A stretch of DNA of 64,000 nucleotides, taken from NCBI GenBank assembly GCA_946902875.1, contig OX336351.1:1-64000 (forward strand), in the 5' to 3' direction. The first letter of the stretch is position 1, and the number at the start of each line of letters is the position of its first letter. This DNA comes from Nematopogon swammerdamellus (Eukaryota; Arthropoda; Insecta; Lepidoptera; Adelidae). The notes under the pieces are model-generated. The model was not told the origin of the DNA. It saw only the letters and a program-made list of their open reading frames with translations, and made no database searches. This document shows positions 25,446 to 35,381 of the stretch, piece by piece. Both the position numbers and the translations under genes were made by a program.

Positions 25446-25863
25446 AGCGGCGGGTGCCCGAGTGGTTTGGGCATCGGCTTCTCATGCGGCAGCGGTCGGC
25501 GGCGGAGGTCGGCGGCTCGAATCCGGTCGGCGTGTACCAATGAGTTTCTGACGAAAACATTTACGTGCATACCTACACCTGCTGCTTCACCGTTCGGAAC
25601 CAGTGTAAAACTGTAGGTCCCTTCCCTTGCCCCTTACTAGGTGGTAGGCTCAAATTGTAGCCGACTGGGTTGGTACCACCGTACTGGATGTAAGATGGCC
25701 GCATAGCAGCCTCGGCTGTGTTCTCCACTAGTCCAGTAAAGCCAGCAATCTAGGGAAGTCTCCGGTATGGCACCTACCTTCTCGGTGGTGATATTGGCTG
25801 GTCGGAGCATGCGCTTTGGCCCCTCCGACTCAGCCACCCATACCGGATTACATAAAAAAAAAA
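25446..25863 (+). mobile_element. Full-length tRNA-derived SINE, copy 2
   Basis: Same structure as the copy at 3207. The box A region has a change ('tgcccgagtgg'). The box B region is disrupted by an inserted GC-rich 'cggtcggcggcggaggt'-like stretch, so the tRNA-like head is longer than in the other copies. The body is nearly identical to copies 1 and 3 and ends in an A tail at about 25853-25863. It is nested in the transposon at 25053-26782 and therefore younger than that element. Confidence 0.87.
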
Positions 25864-26781
25864 CAACATTAGATAATTTACCAAGTTTGGCCCAACCCAT
25901 CAATATGAAACCACTATTAATATTTTTGTTATGCCTTATAAATAATAATGAATTTTAGAACGAAAACAATGGGGATTAAAACTTATTGAAAAATATTAAT
26001 CATTCTAATAATCAGATAGCTAATATTATTATCATTAGCAATATTTGAGAGCTGGACATGATTGTGCGAATATTACACCTGCTGTGGTGATATTAGCCCA
26101 ACACACAACTATGCCGAAGGAACTCTAGGTGCCATTTCAGAACCTTCCTTTATCTGAGCACGGCTGTATTGAACTAGAAGATGGAAAACACATCGATGGA
26201 AAAACACGTACATTTGCAGCTTCAAACATATTTTATTGAATGCAGTGGTACTGTAATAACAACCGAGATGTCGGGCGAAGCGACTGACTGACTGTGATGG
26301 GAGCACGATTTGTTCTATTCCTCTACCGGCGCGGCGGCGCGGCAGCGGCGTTCTTCCCTTCCCCCGGTCCTCGTTTTGTACAGAAGAAATCAGAATAAAA
26401 TGTCCCCTGTTTGATAGTAGAAAATTCAACACAAGGTCCTCGCATAATACAACGTTTCAGGAATTGGTGTGCTATTAGGTCCTCGAAATGGCATGGCTGG
26501 ACAGGTCGCGAAGGTCCTCGTTTAGCCTAACACAAAGTCCTCGAATGGACGTCGCCAGACAGGTTTGCGAGTGTATATTGTGTCCTCGCTTTGTTTGTCA
26601 CAATTCAAGTTAGAAAGAGTAGGAGATATCGAAACACTAAGCGCTTGAGCGTTTCCACGAATAAATTTGGCGCACATCTGTCTTGTCGAGGTCATCGTAC
26701 GACTTCGTATAGTCCAGATACGGAGAGGTCCTCGGTCTGAATAAGTAAAACAGGGGTCCTCGCATGGTACTTAAAACAAAC

Positions 26782-26782
<1 letters not shown>

Positions 26783-26819
<37 letters not shown>

Positions 26820-27120
26820 GTGTGTGTGTGTGTGTGTGCGTATATTATTTTTGAAGTTATACTTATTTACGCAGGTTATGAAATAAATGGAACTTGTTTG
26901 GGCGCGTTATGAAATATGCGGTATGATAATATGGGAGTAAACTTAGAAAATACGTCGTGTCATCCATGACGCTCATCGTCTCGTCAGTCGTCAGTCGTCA
27001 CCGACCGACACCGCATACCTACAAATTACTTGTGTAGGTTTGTTTGTGCGGTGCAGCTGTCCGGTAGATAAGCAGAGAGAGGTGCTCCGGCGCGCGGCAT
27101 TGAATATTTTTCTTAATACA
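26783..27120. other. (GT)n microsatellite and unique spacer
   Basis: An impure (GT)n run spans about 26787-26840. The rest shows no gene. 'cgtcagtcgtcagtcgtca' near 26983 is a short direct repeat. Confidence 0.6.
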
Positions 27121-27124
27121 CTTT

Positions 27125-27710
27125 TTAGGGTTCCGTAGTCAACAAGGAACCCTTATAGTTTCGCCATGTCCGTCCGTCTGTCCGCGGCTTAGCTCAGAGA
27201 TCCTTAGTACTAGAAAGTTGCAAGTTGGTATGGGTATACATACATATTAATAACGCCGACAAAGTGGTAAAATAAAAATTATGAAATAATTTTTTTTAGG
27301 GTGGAAAATATTGCGGGTTTGTGAAAAGTATTTTTCGATTTAGGGATCCGTTTGCGAATTATTAAGCGTGCTAATTTTTGTTAGAGTCAAGTGTCCCCAC
27401 CCCCTGCCAGCTAAACGGTTGTTATTAGATATGTGAAAAAATTCACAGCGGTAGTATATATATCGAAATTAAAAGGAAAACTATCACAGCTAAGTAGGCT
27501 GTACAGGTTGACGAGTAATAGTCGACCAACTTATAAAATGTACGGACGACAGCCATCATTTCACTGTTGAAGAACTTTTTCAAATTAACATTCATTTATT
27601 TCCCCTACAAAATTATACAAATAATCAAATAATTTATTTTGATAGGGTTCCGCAACTACGGAACCCTACACTGCGCGTGGCCCGACACGCACTTGGCCGC
27701 TTTTTTTCTA
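27125..27710 (+). mobile_element. 'gggttccgta' type non-autonomous element
   Basis: It starts with 'tagggttccgtagtcaac', followed by a gtccgtccgtctgtcc tract. It ends with 'cggaaccctacactgcgcg' and 'ggcccgacacgcacttggcc'. Both termini carry AGGGTTCCG or its complement. I recognise this layout as an interspersed repeat very common in Lepidoptera, but I cannot assign a superfamily. It has no open frame. A partial reverse-strand relative lies at 35040-35185. Confidence 0.6.
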
Positions 27711-28847
27711 AATAACGTACCTGGACTTATTTTTTCTATAATCTAGAATAGGAGGGCTTTCTAAAAATATTTTTGTATAATGGTATATTGTAATAGTTTT
27801 ACAGTTTTCTCTTAATTTTTTTCAAAAAAGTCCCAAGTAAAATTATGATTTTTTTTTCAATATCTTAGGTTTTTATTACTAAACCATGCAAATTTGATTA
27901 CATAAATGAATTGGGCATCCCTTGTTTACACGGAAACGATACCAAACATGCCCTATTAGCTGAAATGACGCAGTTATAAAGCTCAGAGTGAGGTGCGAAG
28001 GTCGAAACCTTTGACCCCCTCCCCCCCCCCCCCCCCCCCCCCCCTACCCGCATCGATATTTCAGGTGGCTCCCCATCTTAAATCTATCTCATGGTACTGA
28101 GGAACAACCCCTCCAAGGGAATTCTTTTATTCATCAAACGCCGTATAATTATTGGCCTTTTTTGTCGTGTGGAGACGCGCGCGACATTAAGAGCATTCAT
28201 TATGGCAAAACTTCAAATAAAAGTCTGTCTGTCTGTCTGTCTGTCTGAACGCGATAAACTCGAAAACTACCGAACGGATTTCACCAATGGATGTAGTGAT
28301 TCAAGAGGAAGGTTTTTATGTATAAATAATTAATATTTTGTGTCAATTTATTGAAATATGACGATTATTATTGAAGATGTCGGAAAAAATCGAGCCGACT
28401 GGGAGCTTTCATCGAAAACGCTGCCTAATCTCTTTGAGATATAACAAAACAACGCATGGTGGAATTGTTCCTCTTTTATATTTCTACAGAAAAGTCCGCG
28501 ATGGCATGTGTCTATCTTTTAAGGATAGCTTAGTATACCTATTTAAATGTTTAGAAAAATGGTCCCATATAATGTGGTAATTGGAAAGCTATTTAGACGG
28601 ATAAGATATTAATCCTTATCAAATTCAATACGTTAGTTACTTTAAGCATTTCATGCACCTTATAATTGACCTTTACACCATACAATTTAAATTAATGTCT
28701 TAGGAGTTATCGCCAAATTAAGACTAACGCGCGACAAAATAAATTCAACGCGACACGCGTGATGCAATCGCCCCCGTGCCGCCCGCGCCGCGGTCGCCTA
28801 TACCTACTGTTCCAACTTCCAACGGTGAAGCGCGCGTTTCCCTATAT
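27711..28847. other. AT-rich DNA with homopolymer and microsatellite
   Basis: Contains a poly-C run at about 28019-28044 and a (CTGT)n run near 28223-28247. The latter is followed by 'gaacgcgataaactcgaaaa' type sequence that looks transposon-derived. Open frames of 69-80 codons cross it without a recognisable domain. Confidence 0.45.
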
Positions 28848-30580
28848 TAGTAAACGGACTTTCGACTTTTCTATTCTGTGCTTTCGAAGCGAGTGGTTAC
28901 AAAATTGTTAGTTTTTGCAATTAGGCATAGGTATTTGTTTTCCTTTTAAGTGTTGCCTGTGGTGCCTAATTAGTACGTAGATACAATTGAATTATTGAAT
29001 TATACGATTAATTCGAAAACTTGCAAATTCTAAATTATATCTTTTTTTAAAGTTCTTTTTAGCACTACATACCTACAGACTTCTTTTAAGTTCTTCTTCT
29101 ATCCTACAATTATCTCCATACTTGCCTATTTTTTTTCGTATTTGTTTATGTTTTAAAGGCTTAACTGTCGTGACTAACTGATCTATCAACGCACAGCCAA
29201 AACTACTAAGTATAGAAAGCTGAAATTAAAACATAGATTTCTTCGAGAAGGTTTATATAGTCTTCCTGAACGCAGCTCAGCCTTCGGCCTCGCCCTCAGT
29301 TACTTACTTTCTACGAGAAAGTTTATGGTATTCCTGAACGTAGCTCGGCCTTCGGCCTCGCCCTTAATTACTGACTTTCTTAGTTAAGGTTTATCGTCTT
29401 CCTGAACGCAGCTCGGCCTTCGGCCTCGCCCTTTGTTGCGTACTTTCTTCAAGAAGGTTTATAGTTTTCCTAAACGAAGCTCGGCATTCGGCCTCGCCCT
29501 CAGTTACTTACTTTCTACGAGAAAGCTTATGGTATTCCTGAACGTACCTCGGCCTTCGGCCTCGCCCTTAATTACTTACTTTCTTAGTTGAGGTTTATCG
29601 TCTTCCTGAACGCAGCTCGGCCTTCGGCCTCGCCCTCAGTTACTTACCTTCTTCGAGAAGTTTTAAGGTCTTTCTGAACGCAGCTCGGCCTTTGGCCTCG
29701 CCCTTTGTTACTTACTTTCTTCGAGAAGGTTTATGGTCTTCCTGAACGCAGCTCGGCCTTCGGCCTCGCCCTTTATTACTTACTTTCTTAGAGATGGTTT
29801 ATCGTCTTCCTGAACGCAGCTCGGCCTTCGGCCTTACCCTTAATTACTTACTTTCTTAGTTAAGGTATATCGTCTTCCTGAACGCAGCTCGGCCTTCGGC
29901 CTCGCCTTTTGTTACTTACTTTCTTCAAGAAGGTTTATAGTCTTCCTGAACGCAGCTCGGCCTTCGGCCTCGCCCATAGATACTTACTGTCTTCGAGAAG
30001 GGTTATCGTCTTCGTGAACGCAGCTCGGCCTTCGGCCTCGTCATTTGTTACTTACTTTCTTCGAGAACGTTTATGGTCTTCCGGAACGCAGCTCGGCCTT
30101 CGGCCTCGCCCTTTGTTACTTACTTTCTTCGAAATGGTTTACCTTCTTCCTGAACGCAGCTCGGCCTTCGGCCTCGCCCTTACTTACTTTCTTAGAGATG
30201 GTTTATCGTCTTCCTGAACGCAGCTCGGCCTTCGGCCTCGCCCTCCGTTACTTAATTTCTTCGAGAAGGTTTAACCTCTTCCTGAACTCAGCTCGGCCTT
30301 TGGCCTCGCCCTTAATTACTTACTTTCTTAGTTAAGGTTTATCGTTTACCTTAACGCAGCTCAGTCTTCGGCCTCTCCCTTAGTTACTTTCATTGAGAAA
30401 GAATATCGTTAACGTAAACGCAACTCCGCCTTCGGACTCGCCTTTAGTTATTCACTTTCTTCGAGACGGTTTATCGTTTACCGGAACCCTGCTCGGCCGT
30501 CGGCCTCGACCTTAGTTACTTACTTTCTTCTTTGAAATACGAATTTCACGTGAGTGAAGCCGCGGGCAAAAGCTAGTATT
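28848..30580 (+). mobile_element. Duplicated element copy B with 68-bp array and Helitron-like end
   Basis: The same lead sequence and 68-bp array as at 19641-21255, here with about 18-19 units. This copy keeps the 22 bp missing from copy A and continues past the array into 'acgtgagtgaagccgcggg' and 'caaaagctagt'. A short GC-rich hairpin-capable stretch followed by CTAG before T is the expected Helitron 3' terminus, and similar ends are familiar from Lepidoptera. No Rep/helicase is present, so it would be non-autonomous, with an internal minisatellite. The 5' terminus is not located. Confidence 0.7.
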
Positions 30581-30771
30581 CTATAGTATTAAGTGCTACA
30601 TTGTCTGTTACACTGTAAAAAATACTCAATTGAACCAATAAATTGAACTGAACTGAAATCTACTATTCAAAGAAAAATTAAAAATCTTTTCATGGGGAAA
30701 GTTTGCCGACCAACTAAATGAAATGCTGATGAAGAAGACAAGCTTGTCCAAGGTTTGATTATTTTAGCAGA
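30581..30771. other. Short AT-rich spacer
   Basis: Contains 'caattgaaccaataaattga', resembling a LINE 3' tail. No gene is visible. Confidence 0.4.
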
Positions 30772-33230
30772 TTCAAAGTCAAAGTCAAAGTCAAATATTT
30801 TTATTTCAGCGAGCATAAATTCGGATACATGGTATCTGTACGCTATAGAAATCATTATTTAGTATGTGCACAATAATTATTATTACACAATAGTCATATT
30901 ATTGTAATCAAATAAAATACATAGTCAAAATAAAATAAAAAATTACATTCATATAATTCATACAATAAAAAAATATAAAATTCATTCCGGTAGCAGAAGC
31001 GATAAATTAAAGAATTCATTTATATTATAGATTGGATGTTTCGTTAAAAAGATTTTGATTTTATATTTAAAAACATTTACAGGCATTGATGTGAATTCTT
31101 CCGGAATATGATTAATATAATTTAATTTTCATGAAGTTTCCATGACGCATTGCACAAGTGAGTCTACATCGATGGAGCTGAAGTAGACCTGCCGACCTCG
31201 TCTTATAACTATGTCGATCTGAGTTTTTGGGATAGTTTCCAATATTGGTGTGTATGTATGTTACACAATCTAATACATAATGACCCACTACTGTTAGAAT
31301 CTTAGATGCTACAAAGAGAGGACGACACGAGACTCTTCTAGTCACTCCGTGCATAATTCGGAGAGCTCTTTTTTGTTTTATGAGAACTTTGTTTATGTCG
31401 ACCGAATTTCCCCACACTAACAACCCATAAGTCATCCGTGCATGAAAGTAGGCATGATAAATCGTTTGTAAAATTTTACTCTCAACGAGCGGTTTAATTT
31501 GCTTTAGCTCATAATTAGCTGAAGACAGCTTTTTGCATACTTGCTCTATGTGACCACCCCATCTTAAGTTATCTATGGTTATGCCTAGAAATTTTGCACA
31601 GCTTTCATCCAAAATATTTGATTGTTGTAGGTCTTTACGATTTCGAGTATAAAATGGCATTTTCACGGTTTTACTTTTATTGAATGCAATACCATTGCAG
31701 GAGAACCATTCTTCAACCTTTGAAATTACCAGCAAGGTTTTGTTATTTAAATCTACATCATCTATACCTGTGACAGAAAAATTTCTGTCGTCTCCAAAAA
31801 GCGTACTTTTACATAAAGTGTCCGTTAGCGATGGTAGGTCATTATGTAGATCAAGAATAACAAAGGTCCCAAGATTGATACCTGTGGAACACCCATAGTG
31901 ACTTCCTTCCAGTTGGATACACTCGAGCCCACGTGAACTCGTTGCTTGCGGTTATTTAGTTATGACTCCATAATTCTGCTCGTCCTCGTATTCCATAATA
32001 TTTCAACTTGGAGAGTAGAACATCATGGCGAACACAATCAAATGCCTTGGACAGATCGCAAAATATTCCACCCGCTTTCAGCGATCCATCCAAGGCTTCA
32101 CATACGTTTACAATAAATTTATAAATTGCAAGTGTCGTAGAACGCCTTCTACGAAATCCAAATTGATTATCTGAAAGTGTGTGATTTTTCTCGAAAAATT
32201 CAACAAGTCTATTTGATATAATAATTTCTAGTAATTTAGATATTGTCGGCAGAAGGCTGATTGGTCTATAATTATTCATATCTGATGTAGACCCTTTTTT
32301 CATAACAGGGACCACTTTTGCTAGTTTGAAGCACGATGGAAAGATACCCTCTGTTAGTGCATTATTAAAAAAAGAGATAGTAGATGTTGCATTAGTTCAA
32401 ATTTACAAGTTGACATTAGATGAGGAGAAATGCCATAGACATCTTGGCTGTATTTGATTTTAATTTTTCGAAACGCTTTAATAACTCTTTATTTGTTACT
32501 GGAAGGAAATTAATAGATTTCTCGTACATTGTATTTTAAGAATTTAATTGAATTTTCAATATTTGAATCTGTGTTTAAACATACCAATTTAGGAGCATCA
32601 ATGAAGAAATTATTAAAATTACTCGCAATGTCTGCTTCTTTTGTAAAAACCATTTCATTAATTTTTATTTCTTTTATTTCACTCAAAGAAGATTTAGGGT
32701 TTATTTCTTTTCTTATTATATTCCATACGCATTTTGCCTTATTATGTGAATCTTTAATTTTAAGGCTGTTATGTTATGTCTCCGTTTAGCACAATTTATA
32801 ACTTTTTTTTTTATAACTTTCTTGTGTATATATTTATATTTTTTTATGTATTCTTTTAATTCATTGCCTTTATTCAGTTTTATAGCATGGTGTAGGTCTT
32901 TTAGTTTAGCCGACGAAATTATGATTCCTGGAGTTATCCACTTTTTATCCGGTAGATTTGGCGTTGATCTCTTGTTTTTAATTGGAAACGTATTACTATA
33001 TAAAGTTAAAAACATATCCATAAAGTTCTGCGCTACGTTATTTGCGTCGTTTTTTTTCAAACAAAGTTCCCAGTTACAATTTGCCAATTTCTCTTTAAAC
33101 AATGCTAACTCAGATCTAGTGAACTTTCTTTGCTCTTTCTTTGATTTTGGAGTAATTTTACCATTTATGCTGTAATCGAATTGAAAGTAAAGGTACTCAC
33201 GATCCGCTATAGCATTGCTCACCACATCAG
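30772..33230 (-). mobile_element. Decayed 5'-truncated LINE (minus strand)
   Basis: The 3' end carries a (tttgac)n-like tail on the minus strand at about 30772-30796 instead of poly(A), then about 300 bp of 3' UTR, then ORF2 fragments reading leftwards. The 5' part (endonuclease) is absent beyond about 33230. Hexamer tails of this sort are seen in some Lepidopteran LINEs, and another appears at 57371-57396. Confidence 0.75.
31112..33225 (-). pseudogene. LINE ORF2 relic with frameshifts
   Basis: Three separated frames align in order to a non-LTR reverse transcriptase. 33225-32716 is the linker with KKWITPGIIISSAKLKDLH. 32315-31956 has NNYRPISLLPTISKLLE and a block A reading CDLSKAFDCVRH. 31735-31112 is the C-terminal third ending LKIKLY-like. 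Between the last two, the VPQ..ILGP block is readable, a frameshift falls around IYINDL, and the catalytic box reads FGDD instead of FADD/YADD. Frameshifts, stops and the damaged catalytic box show that it is inactive. Its RT style (NNYRPISLLPTISK) resembles the 949-aa element at 57974 more than the 990-aa one. Confidence 0.85.
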
Positions 33231-33640
33231 CATTGTAGTGCGACTTTCGAGGACTAGCAACGCTAGATTAATCCTAGTTTCTAGAAACTAGAGCATAGCT
33301 GCCATATTGAATTAGTTTCGATGTCAAACCCAAAGTGAGTCGACGTGGTCAGAAACTTTTTCGCACGAAATTCGACGATTTTCAATGTAAGTTTTTGGAT
33401 TTTTACTAATATTTATAATGCGCTAGGAGCACAAAAGTGTGGGCTTTTGAGTAGTGTTAATTTCAATACTATAAATAGCGCAGTTTCTGAGTTATCAACA
33501 TTTACTCACTGTGCTGTGTCACCTCACAATTGTGATACTATTGTGCTACTTTTGTGTGACCAGTAGCACAGTTTCTGTGTCACTACAATTGTGCTTCCAT
33601 TTGAAGTTCGGCTTACAGTGGTGCTCTGCGGCTGCGGATA
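33231..33640. repeat. TGTGTCAC-rich stretch, left part
   Basis: Between about 33500 and 33600 the words TGTGTCAC, ATTGTG and GTAGCACAG recur. They recur again at about 33960-34080, suggesting a diverged direct repeat or a subterminal motif cluster belonging to the pogo-like element that follows. The first 250 bp show nothing recognisable. Confidence 0.45.
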
Positions 33641-33704
33641 GTTTATAGAGTTCCGAACATCGGGTTCGCAACTCTTATACTTTTGTTGTTACTTATACAA
33701 GGGG

Positions 33705-33865
33705 TTTGCTATGTTCAGATGAGTTTTTTTGTATTTTTTTTTTGTAATATTTAATAAAATATAAAAATGTTATCCCCATTTTTTATAATTGTAATATGAT
33801 CTATTCCGATACAGAATCCCCCCTTTAAAACACGTCAGTTAAAAAAATACCTTATATACGTATAA
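33705..33865 (+). repeat. Dispersed repeat pair, copy 1
   Basis: This segment matches 57180-57362 in the same orientation. Shared landmarks are 'tatgttcag', 'atatttaataaaatataaaa', a 'ccccatttttta'-like patch, 'tacagaa.cccccttta', 'cgtcagtt' and a 'aaaaaa.ac.t.atat' end. Neither copy has coding potential. The copies differ by several indels, so they are not recent. Confidence 0.65.
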
Positions 33866-33959
33866 GAACAAAGTTATGTTAATATTTTTATTAACAATGT
33901 GTTGAATACCATACATATTATTTCTTTATTTCGGCTCTTCAATGTAACCCAAACTTTAC

Positions 33960-34670
33960 AGTTGTGTGCTACCATTTTGTATCACTATTGTGTCACCGCA
34001 GCACAGATTGCTGTGCGACTTTTGTGTCACCGTTGCTCAACATTTTGTGTCATTATTGTGTCACTTGCGTCGAAATTTTGACTTTGACCCATATCATACT
34101 TTGCAAATCTGGAATATTCAACAATACGAGTAGACCGGAATGCATCATCAACTTCGACGAAACAAACGTAAGTGATGATCCGGGGAGAAAAAAAAGGTGT
34201 TAGCCAGGAGAAGAAGCAAGCGAGTTGACAGAGCTATGGATCATTCAAAGAGTAGTACATACATCCGATGTTTTCCGGGTATTGCTACCAATGCTACTGG
34301 GAAAATGTTACCACCTTACATAGTGTATAAAGCAGAACACTTGTCACTTATATTCAACCTGGATCACAAATGGCCCCATCTGGCGCAAGATACAATAGGT
34401 CAAGATCTGGATGCTTCGATGGAATATTGTTTGAAAACTGGTTTGACAAATCATTTTACCCTATTTCGAAAAAATAAACAGTGAGAAGGCCTCTTCTTCT
34501 ATGAAGGAGACAACCCAAGTTCTGAAGAGAATAACATCCGATTTGTTCTTTTGCCTCCAAACTTCACACATCTGTGTCAACCGCTGGCTGGATGTCGCGC
34601 AGTCTTCTGAAGTTACAAATCTGAATGGAGGAATGTATTGACAGAATGGAAATTAAAACTAGATGGCGTG
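33960..34670 (+). pseudogene. Pogo/Tigger-like DDE transposase relic
   Basis: The readable pieces are in order but in different frames. The first catalytic Asp motif IINFDETNVSDDPGRKK is at about 34147-34197. Then SKRVDRAMDHSKSSTYIRCF and GKMLPPYIVYKAEHL follow in the 34197-34484 frame, then GDNPSSEENNIRFVLLPPNF and THLCQPLAG from about 34505, then EWRNVLTEWKLK. The order FDET - GDN - LLPPNxTHLxQPLD is the signature of DDE_1 (CENP-B/pogo) transposases in insects. The N-terminal HTH part is missing, and there are frameshifts and an internal deletion before GDN. TGTGTCAC-type repeats lie upstream at 33960-34075. Confidence 0.8.
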
Positions 34671-35039
34671 TTATGAAATGCTTAAATATTACTTAAATTT
34701 CATGATTAGTTAAAATGCTTCATAATCTATTCGGTAGATGGCGCGCGCACATACACTTTTTGGTTTCTTCTATGGGAACCCCCGCGAATTTTTTACTTTT
34801 TCTAATTTTTATTATTTGTTGTTATAATTCAATTCAATTCCATTTATTATCTATAGGTAACAAGGTTACACTTAGGTTCGTCAACATGCAATAGTGATAG
34901 GTATAATAACAATATACAATAAGGTAGCTACTTAAATCTTTATAGTTCTATCTATCTATGTTATGGTCCAAGCAAGAAATGGAAATATCTGCCATAATAC
35001 TAATAACACATAAGTATTTTGTGAAAATTTCAACGGGCA
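34671..35039. other. AT-rich spacer with LINE-tail-like piece
   Basis: 'aattcaattcaattccattt' near 34827 and the following AT-rich sequence resemble a LINE 3' UTR on the minus strand (compare 42295). No gene is recognised. Confidence 0.4.
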
Positions 35040-35185
35040 CCTATTACGGTTCAAGAGATACAGCCCTCGGACAGACAGACGGACGGACGGACGGACAGAC
35101 GGACGGACAGACAGAGAGACAGACGGCGGCGTAGTCTTAGTAATAGAGTCCCGTACCGGATACGGAACCCTAAAAAAGTGGCCAA
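35040..35185 (-). mobile_element. Fragment of 'gggttccgta' type element
   Basis: The end reads 'tacggaaccctaaaaaagtg' on the plus strand, after a GACGGACG/GACAGACA-rich stretch (about 35073-35130). This is the reverse complement of the start of the element at 27125 (AGGGTTCCGTA followed by gtccgtccgtctgtc). Only one end is present. Confidence 0.55.
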
Positions 35186-35381
35186 GTGACCGATGTTCTC
35201 GTGCCGAGGGTCCCGTAACCGCTGCTTCGATTTCATCTAATTATATTTTTTACTAGGGTGCGGTCAGGCTTTGGATTGGTGGCCGTACGATCGTTGAAGT
35301 TGGGAGTGGTTCGGATTCCACTTTAAAAAATCCTTTTAATGCGGTTGAGCGTGGTTGCCCGTGATTGAACATTGACATTGA

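Larger units (their letters stand above)
25053..26782. mobile_element. DNA transposon with TIRs and GGTCCTCG subterminal motif array
   Basis: The ends are inverted repeats. 'tgtttgttttaagta' at 25053-25067 is the exact reverse complement of 26768-26782, and the match resumes inward with CGAGGAC after a 5-bp partly matching gap (24 of 27 positions). AGGGTG flanks both sides (25047-25052 and 26783-26788), a candidate target-site duplication, though it lies in GT-rich sequence. Inside are about 15 copies of GTCCTCG or its complement CGAGGAC, clustered in the first 330 bp and last 420 bp. Such clusters usually serve as transposase-binding sites. No transposase is encoded, so this is non-autonomous. 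Removing the nested SINE gives about 1.3 kb. Superfamily unknown; hAT-like is one possibility. Confidence 0.75.
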
